From NCBI RefSeq assembly GCF_015560805.1, contig NZ_JADMSO010000004.1, positions 62,001 through 126,000 of the forward strand: a DNA stretch of 64,000 nucleotides. The letters run 5' to 3'. A model generated the notes under the pieces. That model saw only the letters and a list, made by a program, of their open reading frames with translations. It ran no database searches and was not told the DNA's origin. The translations under genes were made by a program, and so were the position numbers. Below, one piece after another: positions 54,956 through 62,910 of this stretch. Numbering within the stretch: the first letter of the stretch is position 1; each line of letters starts with the position of its first letter. This DNA is from Mediterraneibacter glycyrrhizinilyticus (GTDB taxonomy: Bacteria > Bacillota > Clostridia > Lachnospirales > Lachnospiraceae).

Positions 54956-55156
54956 TTATTTGTCATTGTTCATTGCATCTTTGGACTTATCAATAACTTC
55001 ACGGGCAACATCTTTGACATCTGAAGCGATTTCTTTTGCTTTTCCGACGCTCTGATCGATGATCCCCTCTGCTTTTGTGGAGGAATCGCCGGTTATATTT
55101 CCAACCGTTTCTTTTACTTTTCCTTTTACCTGATCTGTAAAGCCTTTATCTGTCAT
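54956..55156 (-). CDS. CsbD-like stress protein
   Basis: A 66-residue, highly polar, helical protein (VKGKVKETVGNITGDSSTKAEGIIDQSVGKAKEIASDVKDVAREVI) of the CsbD family, small general-stress proteins of unknown mechanism. GGGAGG lies 8 nt before the ATG at 55156; a GTG nine bases further up overlaps that site. It is convergent with the AraC gene, 47 bp away. Confidence 0.82.
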   Translation of the reverse strand: MTDKGFTDQVKGKVKETVGNITGDSSTKAEGIIDQSVGKAKEIASDVKDVAREVIDKSKDAMNNDK

Positions 55157-55329
55157 TTGTTTCACCTCCCATCTGATGTGCTTATCATAACAGTTTCAGC
55201 GAAAGAAGAAAATTATCTGACAGGATATCAGATGATTTATACAAGCAAAAGCAGAAATATACCGGATGGCAGACAGAAGATAAAACCGGAAGATCACTAA
55301 GAAATCACTGAAAAAATCCAAAGTTTTTA

Positions 55330-55358
55330 TTGACAAAAAAAGCGGTATCTGTTATCCT
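55330..55358 (+). promoter_or_regulatory. Upstream promoter of the ABC transporter operon
   Basis: TTGACA at 55330-55335 and TATCCT at 55353-55358 are 17 bp apart. A transcript from here meets the terminator at 55381-55408 after only about 45 nt. Confidence 0.6.
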
Positions 55359-55380
55359 ACTCAAGGAATTAGATGAGACT

Positions 55381-55408
55381 AACCTCTTGAAAAAGAGGTT
55401 TTTCTTTT
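55381..55408 (+). terminator. Leader terminator before the ABC transporter genes
   Basis: AACCTCTT and AAGAGGTT form a perfect 8-bp stem with a 4-nt loop, followed by TTTCTTTT. The bases ACTAACCT (55378-55385) that make its left arm can instead pair with AGGTTAGT at 55415-55422, so terminator and antiterminator folds exclude each other. Confidence 0.7.
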
Positions 55409-55414
55409 GCACAT

Positions 55415-55432
55415 AGGTTAGTTTAAACTAAT
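55415..55432 (+). promoter_or_regulatory. Palindromic operator in the ABC transporter leader
   Basis: TTAGTTTAAACTAA at 55418-55431 is a perfect 14-bp palindrome preceded by AGG. The half site AGGTTAG equals that of DtxR/IdeR metal regulators. It lies between a possible -35 TTGCAC (55407-55412) and an A/T-rich -10 region near 55429-55435, so a bound repressor would block a second promoter. Confidence 0.55.
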
Positions 55433-55462
55433 AATAAAATTCAGATTGGACGGGTGAGAGAT

Positions 55463-57217
55463 ATGATGATCGATAAGAGACTGATCGGCACAGTTGCAGA
55501 CAGTAAAAAATATATTGCAGGAAATGTGATCAGCCAGTGGATTTCGTTGGCAGCAAATATCTGTATGATGGGAGCGATCGCTCAAATGCTCCAACATTTA
55601 TATGAGGGAGGGATCGGAGAAAGACAGATTGCTTTGACTGCGGGAATCGCTGCGGGGGCGATCGGGCTGCGTTTTCTATGTGCTGTTGTTTCAGCAAGAA
55701 TGGGATATCTTTCATCCAGAGAGGTAAAGAAAACGCTTCGACGGATGATTTATAAGAAACTTCTGCGGCTTGGTTCTTCGTATAAAGAACAGGCAAATAC
55801 TTCGGAAGTCGTGCAGGTTGCAGTGGAGGGGGTGGATCAGTTGGAAACTTATTTCGGCTCGTATCTGCCGCAGCTTTTTTATGCAATGCTGGCTCCTTTG
55901 ACATTATTTTTTGTTTTGAGTTTTGTGAATTTTCCAAGCGCGCTTGTGCTGTTTGTATGCGTCCCGATGATCCCGGTAACGATCATCATGATCCAGAGAT
56001 GGGCAAAGAAGCTTCTGGCGAAATACTGGGGACAGTACACGGCGCTTGGCGATACGTTTCTTGAGAATCTTCAGGGATTGACGACGACAAAGATTTATCA
56101 GGCGGATGCGTTTAAGCATAAAGAAATGAATGAGCAGAGCGAGCATTTCCGAAAAATCACGATGAAAGTGCTGACGATGCAGTTAAATTCCATCACGATC
56201 ATGGACTTGATCGCTTATGGCGGTGCGGCGCTTGGTGTGATCCTGGCTGTGACACAGTTTCAGAATGGAAAAGCAGACTTGTTCGGATGCATGATGATCA
56301 TTTTGCTGGCGGCGGATTTTTTCCTGCCAATGCGGCTTTTGGGATCATTTTTCCATATTGCAATGAACGGGATGGCTGCATCCGACAAAATATTTCGCCT
56401 GCTGGATCTTCCGGAACCGGATCAAAAAACGGAGGCTGTCCAGGATGACTGTTCGATCGAATGTCGGAATCTCCGGTTTTCTTATGAAGCAGGCAGGGAA
56501 ATTCTTCACGGTGTCGATATGAAGTTTCCAAAGGGGAGCTTTACGGCGATCGTGGGAGAATCCGGATGTGGTAAGTCTACGATCGCATCCATTCTTATGG
56601 GGCGGAATAAAGAGTATGACGGTGACGTTACCGTTGGTAAAACACAGCTTTCGGAGATCAATGAAGCCAGTCTGATGAAAAAATTCACCTATATTTCTCA
56701 TCAGAGTTATCTGTTCAAAGGCACTGTCCGGGAGAATCTGCTGATGGCGCAGCCGGATGCCGGAGAAGCGGCTCTTTGGAATGCGTTAGAGCGGGTGAAT
56801 CTTGCGGACTTCCTGCGGGGAGAAAACGGACTGGACACCGTTCTGAACGAAAAGGCTTCGAATCTTTCCGGAGGACAGTGTCAGCGCCTTGCTCTTGCAA
56901 GAGCATTGCTCCATGACAGCCCGGTGTATATTTTCGATGAAGCGACTTCGAATATTGATGTGGAGAGTGAAAACGATATTATGAAGCAGATTTATGAACT
57001 TGCAGAAACGAAGACGGTGATCTTGATTTCTCACCGGCTCGCGAATGTGGCTGGCGCAGACAATATCTATGTTCTGAATAAGGGAACGATCATGGAACAT
57101 GGGGATCACAAAACGTTGCTTTCACAGAACGGAACCTATACAAAGCTTTGGAATGCCCAGCAGAAACTGGAATGTTATACGAAAGGGGAAACTTGGGATG
57201 AAGAGAAGTGGATTTAA
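55463..57217 (+). CDS. ABC transporter, fused permease/ATPase, first half of a heterodimer
   Basis: The 584 residues have a six-helix type I exporter-fold membrane domain (about 1-310) and an ATPase domain with Walker A GESGCGKSTIAS, signature LSGGQCQRLALARAL and Walker B VYIFDEATSNID. I start at ATG 55463, with GGGTGAG upstream; a GTG nine bases earlier is also possible. The next gene overlaps by 20 bp and encodes a similar protein, so the pair forms a heterodimer. Pairs like this include exporters and also siderophore or metal importers of the YbtPQ kind; the iron-box-like operator favours the latter but does not prove it. Confidence 0.9.
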   Translation: MMIDKRLIGTVADSKKYIAGNVISQWISLAANICMMGAIAQMLQHLYEGGIGERQIALTAGIAAGAIGLRFLCAVVSARMGYLSSREVKKTLRRMIYKKLLRLGSSYKEQANTSEVVQVAVEGVDQLETYFGSYLPQLFYAMLAPLTLFFVLSFVNFPSALVLFVCVPMIPVTIIMIQRWAKKLLAKYWGQYTALGDTFLENLQGLTTTKIYQADAFKHKEMNEQSEHFRKITMKVLTMQLNSITIMDLIAYGGAALGVILAVTQFQNGKADLFGCMMIILLAADFFLPMRLLGSFFHIAMNGMAASDKIFRLLDLPEPDQKTEAVQDDCSIECRNLRFSYEAGREILHGVDMKFPKGSFTAIVGESGCGKSTIASILMGRNKEYDGDVTVGKTQLSEINEASLMKKFTYISHQSYLFKGTVRENLLMAQPDAGEAALWNALERVNLADFLRGENGLDTVLNEKASNLSGGQCQRLALARALLHDSPVYIFDEATSNIDVESENDIMKQIYELAETKTVILISHRLANVAGADNIYVLNKGTIMEHGDHKTLLSQNGTYTKLWNAQQKLECYTKGETWDEEKWI

Positions 57218-58838
57218 TATTATGATACGGCTGATCGGCCTGGTCAAACCTTTGACGGGATATATGATCCTGGCTGTTGCAATGGGGCTGATCGGACATT
57301 TGTGTGCTTCTTTTATTACGGTATTCGGCGGTTATGCGATCCTGCATGTCCTGCACCCGGAATGGTCTTGGAACTTAACCGCTCTCTTTGTGGCTGTGCT
57401 GATGTTCGCGCTGCTTCGTGGGTTTTTACGCTATGCAGAACAGGCGTGCAATCATTTTATCGCATTCAAATTGCTTGCGTTGATCCGGGATAAAGTGTTC
57501 GGAGCGCTGCGCCGTTTATGTCCTGCGAAGCTGGACGGAAAAGATAAGGGCAACCTGATCTCGATCATTACATCGGATATTGAATTACTGGAAGTGTTTT
57601 ACGCACATACGATCTCACCGATCTGTATTGCCGTTCTATTCAGTTTTGTGATGATTTCTTTTATCGGCAGCTATCATGCGGCGCTTGGCGGGGTGGCACT
57701 GATCGCTTATGTGACGGTTGGAGCTCTGATCCCGTTTGTTACTTCCAGACTCAGCGGGGATGATGGCGTGCGTTTTCGCACAAAATCCGGGCAGCTTTCC
57801 GGATTTGTGCTTGACAGTCTGCGCGGTCTGTCGGAAACGATCCAGTATGGACAGGGCAAGCGGCGTATGGAAGAAATAGATCGCCGGACCGAACAGCTTT
57901 CAAAAGATGAGGAGCATATGAAACGGATCGTTGGGCGAAATACTGCGGTGACCAATACTGTGATCCTGATGTTTGACCTCGCAATGTTGTTTTTGTCTGC
58001 AAAACTTGTAGGGTTTGAGGGATGTCTGATCGTAACTTTCGCGCTGATGAGTTCTTTCGGTCCTGTGGTTGCGCTGGCTTCTTTGGGAGCAACGCTGCAA
58101 AATACATTTGCGGCAGGAGGCCGTGTTCTGGATATTCTGGATGAATGCCCTGTAGTGGAGGAAATAACGGGAAAAGAAGAAGTCGATTTTCATGGAGCAG
58201 AAGTGAAAAATGTGACATTTGCTTATGGGGAGGAGACGATTCTAGAAGACGTTTCCGTGACAATTCCTGAAAATAAAATTATCGGCATTAACGGACGCTC
58301 CGGATCCGGTAAATCTACATTGCTCAAACTGCTGATGCGATTCTGGCAGGTGCGGCAGGGAGCGGTAAAAGTTTCCGGCAAAAATGTGGAGGAGATCAAT
58401 ACGTCGAATCTGCGCGATATGGAAAGTTTTGTAACGCAGGAAACACATTTATTCCATGATTCGATCCGAAATAATCTTCGCATAGCAAAGTTAAATGCAT
58501 CTGACGAAGAAATCATAACTGCATGCAGGAAAGCTTCTGTCCATGATTTTATCATGAGTCTGCCTGAGGGCTACGATACCGAAGTCGGCGAACTGGGCGA
58601 CACGCTTTCCGGCGGGGAACGCCAGCGGTTAGGTCTTGCAAGGGCATTTCTCCACGATGCGCCATTTCTGTTGTTGGATGAGCCGACGTCAAATCTGGAC
58701 AGTCTGAACGAAGCGGTCATCTTGAAATCGCTCCATGAAGCGTGTGCCGATAAATCGGTTGTGCTTGTGTCTCACCGGAAATCCACGATGGGGATCGCTG
58801 ACACTGTGTATTCGGTAGAACATGGGCGAATGAGCTGA
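57198..58838 (+). CDS. ABC transporter, fused permease/ATPase, second half of a heterodimer
   Basis: The 546-residue partner starts MKRSGFNIMIRLIGLVKPLTG at ATG 57198, inside the end of the first ABC gene, with AGGGGA upstream. It has six membrane helices and an ATPase with Walker A GRSGSGKSTLLK, signature LSGGERQRLGLARAF and Walker B FLLLDEPTSNLD. Both halves keep their catalytic Glu. An open frame continues 33 codons upstream but has no ribosome site. Function as for its partner. Confidence 0.9.
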   Translation: MKRSGFNIMIRLIGLVKPLTGYMILAVAMGLIGHLCASFITVFGGYAILHVLHPEWSWNLTALFVAVLMFALLRGFLRYAEQACNHFIAFKLLALIRDKVFGALRRLCPAKLDGKDKGNLISIITSDIELLEVFYAHTISPICIAVLFSFVMISFIGSYHAALGGVALIAYVTVGALIPFVTSRLSGDDGVRFRTKSGQLSGFVLDSLRGLSETIQYGQGKRRMEEIDRRTEQLSKDEEHMKRIVGRNTAVTNTVILMFDLAMLFLSAKLVGFEGCLIVTFALMSSFGPVVALASLGATLQNTFAAGGRVLDILDECPVVEEITGKEEVDFHGAEVKNVTFAYGEETILEDVSVTIPENKIIGINGRSGSGKSTLLKLLMRFWQVRQGAVKVSGKNVEEINTSNLRDMESFVTQETHLFHDSIRNNLRIAKLNASDEEIITACRKASVHDFIMSLPEGYDTEVGELGDTLSGGERQRLGLARAFLHDAPFLLLDEPTSNLDSLNEAVILKSLHEACADKSVVLVSHRKSTMGIADTVYSVEHGRMS

Positions 58839-58904
58839 CGGGTTATAAAGTAAAAAGAGAATGAAAAAACTGGTCGAATGTAAAAAACAGATGGAGGTTT
58901 ATAA

Positions 58905-59297
58905 ATGAAAAAAATCCTGTATATGATTTTAGGCTGTATCAGTGTCGGTCTGGGAGCGGCAGGCGTTGTGATTCCGGTACTGCCCACCGTTCCGTTTTTG
59001 ATGTTTGCCGCTTTTTGTTTTGCCGGATCTTCAAAAAAACTGGATCGCTGGTTTAAGAACACAAAATTATACAAAGAGAATCTGGCAGATTTTGCGGCAG
59101 GCAGAGGGATGACAAAGAAAACAAAATGCCGGATCATGACGAGTGTAACGTTGCTGATGAGTGTCGGTTTTATTATGATGGGATTGAAAGGGATCGTTTT
59201 CGGCTGCGTTGTGCTGGGCGGCGTGTGGATCTTTCATTTGATATATTTCCTTTTTCTGGTGAGGACGATTCCGGCAATGGAGGAGCATGAGGTATGA
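58905..59297 (+). CDS. DUF454 (YbaN) family membrane protein
   Basis: A 130-residue inner-membrane protein with the DUF454 signature: ILGCISVGLGAAGVVIPVLPTVPFLMFAAFCFAGSSKKLDRWF near the N terminus, then a loop and two more membrane segments. The family has no proven function; members often lie beside iron or heme transport genes. A GGAGG site lies 8 nt before the ATG. The stop overlaps the next start by 4 bp. Confidence 0.88.
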   Translation: MKKILYMILGCISVGLGAAGVVIPVLPTVPFLMFAAFCFAGSSKKLDRWFKNTKLYKENLADFAAGRGMTKKTKCRIMTSVTLLMSVGFIMMGLKGIVFGCVVLGGVWIFHLIYFLFLVRTIPAMEEHEV

Positions 59298-59623
59298 AAA
59301 AAGCGCTGAATATGGCATTATTTCTTAGCTTTATGATTACGATCATGGTTCCGGTTACCGGAATCCATGTCCACAAACTGGCTGCGACAGCCTTTCTTTT
59401 ACTGAGTTGTTTTCACATGATGACCTGTCGGAAAAAGATGAGCGGAAAACGGTGGCTGTTGTTTGTTGTGATTCTGGTTTCTTTCGGGAGCGGAGTGTGC
59501 GGTATGGTTTTGGATCGTTGTCCGATCATACTTAAGATCCACCGGGGGATTTCGATTGTATTGGTATTTTTTCTGGCAATCCATATTTTTGTGTTTCATA
59601 AAAAATGTATGCCAAGTAAGTAG
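59294..59623 (+). CDS. Four-helix membrane protein, DUF4405-like
   Basis: A 109-residue protein with four predicted membrane segments and several histidines set at helix ends (GIHVHKLAA, CFHMMTC, KIHRGIS, AIHIFVFHKK). This spacing resembles small cytochrome b-like domains that bind heme, such as DUF4405. Its ATG overlaps the DUF454 stop (ATGA type), so the two are coupled. It closes the ABC transporter cluster. Heme binding is inferred from the histidine pattern only. Confidence 0.7.
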   Translation: MKKALNMALFLSFMITIMVPVTGIHVHKLAATAFLLLSCFHMMTCRKKMSGKRWLLFVVILVSFGSGVCGMVLDRCPIILKIHRGISIVLVFFLAIHIFVFHKKCMPSK

Positions 59624-59667
59624 ATACCGAACATCTCTCAAAGCAATACAAAAAAGCACTAAATATG

Positions 59668-59739
59668 AATCACCGGAAGTGCAAAAAGTCACATTCCGGG
59701 ATTGTAAGCAGTCGCCAAGGTCTCGGGCAAGCCCGGACT
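59668..59739 (-). repeat. Structured 72-nt repeat element, copy B (inverted relative to copy A)
   Basis: The reverse complement of this stretch equals 43019-43090 except at three positions: one C/T in the first third, and two changes that weaken the tip of the GTGCC/GGCAC stem. The CCGGAA/TTCCGG stem and the alternative TCCGGG/CCCGGA pairing are kept. As in copy A, a small hairpin (GGC-GACGA-GCC) and TTTGTAYAGG stand on its 5' side (59740-59760) next to a terminator-like hairpin. The rest of the 59624-59854 gap holds only that hairpin. Confidence 0.85.
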
Positions 59740-59761
59740 TTGGCTCGTCGCCTGTACAAAG

Positions 59762-59794
59762 AAAGGCAGAACCTGAAAAAAGGCTCTGCCTTTT
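59762..59794. terminator. Terminator-like hairpin beside repeat copy B
   Basis: AAAGGCAGA-CC pairs with GG-TCTGCCTTT across an A-rich loop. It is followed by TTTT on the plus strand and precedes repeat copy B when read on the minus strand. Confidence 0.65.
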
Positions 59795-59854
59795 AAAATA
59801 TTTCGAAACGATCTCAAAACATTTTAAATCTCAAATAGCATCTCTATTCATGCC

Positions 59855-60367
59855 GTGGACCGTACGTTGGAGATTGGCGAGCGATTTGATCCGTTAGCGG
59901 GAGTGACAGCGCAGGACGCAGAAGACGGAGAAATCACGCTGACAGAGAAAAATATCATTGACAATGATGTAGACATTGCCAAGGCGGGTACTTACCATGT
60001 GACATATCGAGTTACAGACCAAAATGGAGCCTCTACACAAAAGACAATTACGGTTACGATCAAAGAAAAGGCTGTGGATCAACCAGAATCACCACAAACA
60101 CCGGAAAAGCCGCATACACCAGAATCGCCGCAAACGCCAGAATCACCACAAACACCGGAAGCGCCACACACGCCAGGAGCACCACAGAAACCGGCAGAAC
60201 CACAGACGCCGAACCAACCTGCTCATACTGCGGAAACTCCTAAGCAGCCATTACCTCCAAAAACAGGCGATCTGACCCAGATAGAAGAAACTCTTTTTAT
60301 ACTATTAGGTACAGTAGGTATATTTGTCGCTTTGGTTTGGAAAAAACGGAAAAGAAATGAGCACTAG
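59855..60367 (+). pseudogene. 3' fragment of a wall-anchored surface protein
   Basis: About 170 residues of what was a longer cell-surface protein. Residues 1-75 are a DUF5011-type immunoglobulin-like domain (LEIGERFDPLAGVTAQDAEDGEITL), residues 76-122 a Pro-rich wall-spanning region, then the sorting signal LPPKTGD, a membrane helix (TLFILLGTVGIFVALVW) and a basic tail KKRKRNEH. The frame extends upstream only to a TAA at 59825, there is no signal peptide, start or ribosome site, and the Ig-like domain begins at its edge. So the 5' end has been lost, with the break about 110 bp or less from repeat copy B. Confidence 0.8.
60083..60219 (+). repeat. Pro-rich short tandem repeat (P-x-x-P-x-T-P type)
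   Basis: Degenerate 12-bp units encode PESPQTPE, PHTPESPQTPE and similar blocks. They form the cell-wall-spanning part of the surface protein and are prone to change in copy number. Confidence 0.75.
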
Positions 60368-60433
60368 ATACTGTAACGGGATTTAAAAAGAACCAGTTTT
60401 GTATGATGAATTCTTAAAAAGGAGGAAGATCGG

Positions 60434-61275
60434 ATGGAAAGAAAAGTAAAGATTAAAGTAAAAGGGGTTCGAACAAAAGATGGGGCAGGGGTGAGTTTAG
60501 TAAGAGTGTTGGGGCACGAGACAGTGAAAGAATTCGATCCTATCTTGATGTTGGATATTCATTTGACAGTTTAAATCCAGACGATTATATAGCAGGGTTC
60601 CCAATGCATCCGCATAGAGGTATAGAGACAGTAAGTTATGTCTATAAAGGGAGAATGGTACACAAAGATACGTTGGGGAATGAAGATGAAATTTCAGATG
60701 GGGAAGTACAATGGATGAATTCAGGTTCGGGAATTGAACATGAAGAAAAAATTCCTGCTGCGGAAAGACTGTTAGGGGTTCAATTATGGCTAAATCTTCC
60801 TAAATCTGCAAAAATGAGTAAACCAACCTATCATAGCATAAGAAAATCTGATACTGAAGAAATAGAATTTGATAGAGGGAAAATAAGGATTCTGACCGGC
60901 AATTATAAATCTTATCAAGGTTATAAAGGTGATCATCTTCCGCTAAATTACTACGATATTCATATGTATGAGAATGCAGAAATAACGCTGGACACATTAG
61001 AAGATACGTCTGTTATGATATTTACCCTCATAGGTGATGTATATGTAGGGGGAGAAAGGATAAAAGAAAAAACAGCTGTAAAACTAACAAGCGGTAATGA
61101 GTTAATTATCAAAAATGCAGACAAATTTGCGCAAGTATTGTTTATAGAATCGAAAGCATTAAACGAACCTGTAGCTTGGGCAGGACCAATAGTTATGAAT
61201 ACTCAGGAAGAGATAAGAGAAGCGTATATTGATTTGCATAATGCTACTTTTATAAAAGACAATATTAGATATTAA
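60434..61275 (+). pseudogene. Pirin family protein with a frameshift
   Basis: A bicupin protein of the pirin family, a group that includes quercetin dioxygenase-like enzymes; most members have unknown roles. The gene starts at ATG 60434 after GGAGG and reads KVKGVRTKDGAGVSLVRVLGHETVKEFDPILMLD. An extra AT at about 60557-60558 then shifts the frame to a stop at 60572. Removing it joins to SFDSLNPDDYIAGFPMHPHRGIETVSYVYKGRMVHKD, with the metal-binding HPHRG and, later, GIEHEE. The rest is open to 61275 (a start at 60604 would leave out the first 57 residues). Codon use is much more AT-rich than in the neighbours outside this patch. Confidence 0.82.
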
Positions 61276-61315
61276 AATGAAATTTATGTTTAAATGTTAA
61301 TTGGGAGGTAAGAAT

Positions 61316-62608
61316 ATGAAAGTAAAAAATTATATCCAATTAGAAGAAGCATTAAGTTCAGATGAAAAGATAATAGAACTTGTATGTTCAATTAATGCCG
61401 TCAATACAATAAAATTAAAAGAAGGTCAAAAACTTATTTCAAATAAAAAAAATATCCTGTTGAGCTTTATAAATGGAGGCGGAATAGAATTAACAGGTGA
61501 CAATGAAATATCGAATATCTCCATTCAAACATCTCCGGACAAAAGAGCAATCTATATAGATTCTAATTTGGAAGATTTGAAAGAGATTGCACTGAAAAAT
61601 TTGACGGTAACAGGGATGGTTCAGTTACTGACACGAGGCAATAATAAAACGATGACTGTCAATATAAATGGATTGGATATAGTATCTGCAGATTCGCGAA
61701 ACTATCCGGAAAGACCTATGAAATATGGGGTAATTGTATATCAAGGGGCTTTGACGATCTATAATTTTAATCCTGAAGAAGGCAGCGAAATAAAAGTTTA
61801 CGCTCAAAATATATCATTGGGCAGAAAACATGCCCCGGTCATAGGCAGTGGGATATTTATATCAGGATTTAACGATGAAGCTGGAAAGATTATCATAGAA
61901 AAATTAACGACAAATGAGATTTATTCAAATGGCATGATTCCGACGGGACAACCTAATCTCATAACAGGTGCTGTTTTTATCGCGTATGGAGTTTATGCAA
62001 AAGAAATAATTTCCAACGGTGCGATTACAACATATGGCACAAATGATATGGTCTTAGATGTGTGGGGAACAGTTGATCATTGGATCACTAAAAAGAAGAT
62101 CATGAGTTTTGGTCCAAGTGGTATAGGATTTGTAAATTTTGGTCATGTTAAAACTTTCAAGGCGGAAGACAGCATTGAAACATATGGAATGGGGGCAAGA
62201 GGATTTAATCAATATGATGGGACCATACAAGATGCAACTTTTAAGAGTATAAAAACAGTTGGAGATGGTTCAATAGGAATGCAGTTTTCTAAACCGGTGG
62301 GCAGAATCACGATTCAAGAAAGTGTGATAACAGAGGGATCGAGTGGAGAAACATTAGTCAAAGGGATTATAAAAGTGTTGAAAGCTGATGCAATAAGTGT
62401 ATTAGATGGGGGCATTCTTGAAGAATTAAACATCTTAGGTGATCTGGTAACAAAAGGCGAAGATGTAGTCGCATATCATGTAAACGGTGGCTTGGTAAAG
62501 GCAATGTATTTAAAGGGCAAAATAATGGTTTATGGAAAAAAATCAAGAGCGGTATTAGTAGAAAAAAATGGAAAAACGGATTTATCAGAGTTGAAAGAAT
62601 ATATTTAA
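61316..62608 (+). CDS. Unrecognised repetitive protein, probable beta-solenoid
   Basis: A 430-residue protein that I do not recognise. It has no signal peptide, membrane segment or known catalytic motif. From about residue 60 it is a row of short beta strands with Gly/Asn/Asp turns and recurrent Ile/Val/Leu (IALKNLTVTGMVQLL, MTVNINGLDIVSADS, IIIEKLTTNEIYSNG, IKVLKADAISVLDGG, EELNILGDLVTKGED), roughly 20-25 residues per turn, as in a right-handed parallel beta-helix. ATG 61316 follows GGGAGG by 7 nt. It lies 40 bp after the pirin gene and shares its AT-rich base composition, so the two probably arrived and were expressed together. Confidence 0.75.
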   Translation: MKVKNYIQLEEALSSDEKIIELVCSINAVNTIKLKEGQKLISNKKNILLSFINGGGIELTGDNEISNISIQTSPDKRAIYIDSNLEDLKEIALKNLTVTGMVQLLTRGNNKTMTVNINGLDIVSADSRNYPERPMKYGVIVYQGALTIYNFNPEEGSEIKVYAQNISLGRKHAPVIGSGIFISGFNDEAGKIIIEKLTTNEIYSNGMIPTGQPNLITGAVFIAYGVYAKEIISNGAITTYGTNDMVLDVWGTVDHWITKKKIMSFGPSGIGFVNFGHVKTFKAEDSIETYGMGARGFNQYDGTIQDATFKSIKTVGDGSIGMQFSKPVGRITIQESVITEGSSGETLVKGIIKVLKADAISVLDGGILEELNILGDLVTKGEDVVAYHVNGGLVKAMYLKGKIMVYGKKSRAVLVEKNGKTDLSELKEYI

Positions 62609-62693
62609 TAAGATATTCGAATCAGAGAGAAAGATCCATAGACAGAGTTGGTGCTGAGAGCTATTTTCAGCACCACTCAGATTGTAGATAAAG

Positions 62694-62722
62694 TCCCGGA
62701 CAGAAGTCTGGGATTTTCTTTT
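62694..62722 (+). terminator. Terminator after the beta-solenoid gene
   Basis: TCCCGGAC pairs with GTCTGGGA (one G-T pair) across AGAA and is followed by TTTTCTTTT. A second hairpin GGTGCTG/CAGCACC lies before it at 62650-62674. The remaining 62723-62847 is AT-rich without further features that I can see. Confidence 0.75.
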
Positions 62723-62847
62723 AGATATCTCCGATAAAATTCTTTTGATGTATTATGTAATAATATAGTGTTCGTTCGTCAATGAATTTTTGGAATGTAT
62801 CCATGTTCGATACAAAAAGTAGATATGAGATTGAAACGTCTCATCCA

Positions 62848-62876
62848 TTGACATAATTTCCTATTTTTCATATAAT
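62848..62876 (+). promoter_or_regulatory. Consensus promoter of the radical SAM gene
   Basis: TTGACA (62848-62853) and TATAAT (62871-62876) are both perfect and 17 bp apart, 35 bp before the start codon. Confidence 0.88.
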
Positions 62877-62910
62877 TTAGCAAGAATCATACAAAATATA
62901 GGAGAAATGA

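Noticed and set aside
60083-60219. The Pro-rich repeat as a CRISPR-like array
   Set aside because: Units are 12-bp degenerate codons in frame with a surface-protein spacer and have no unique spacers.
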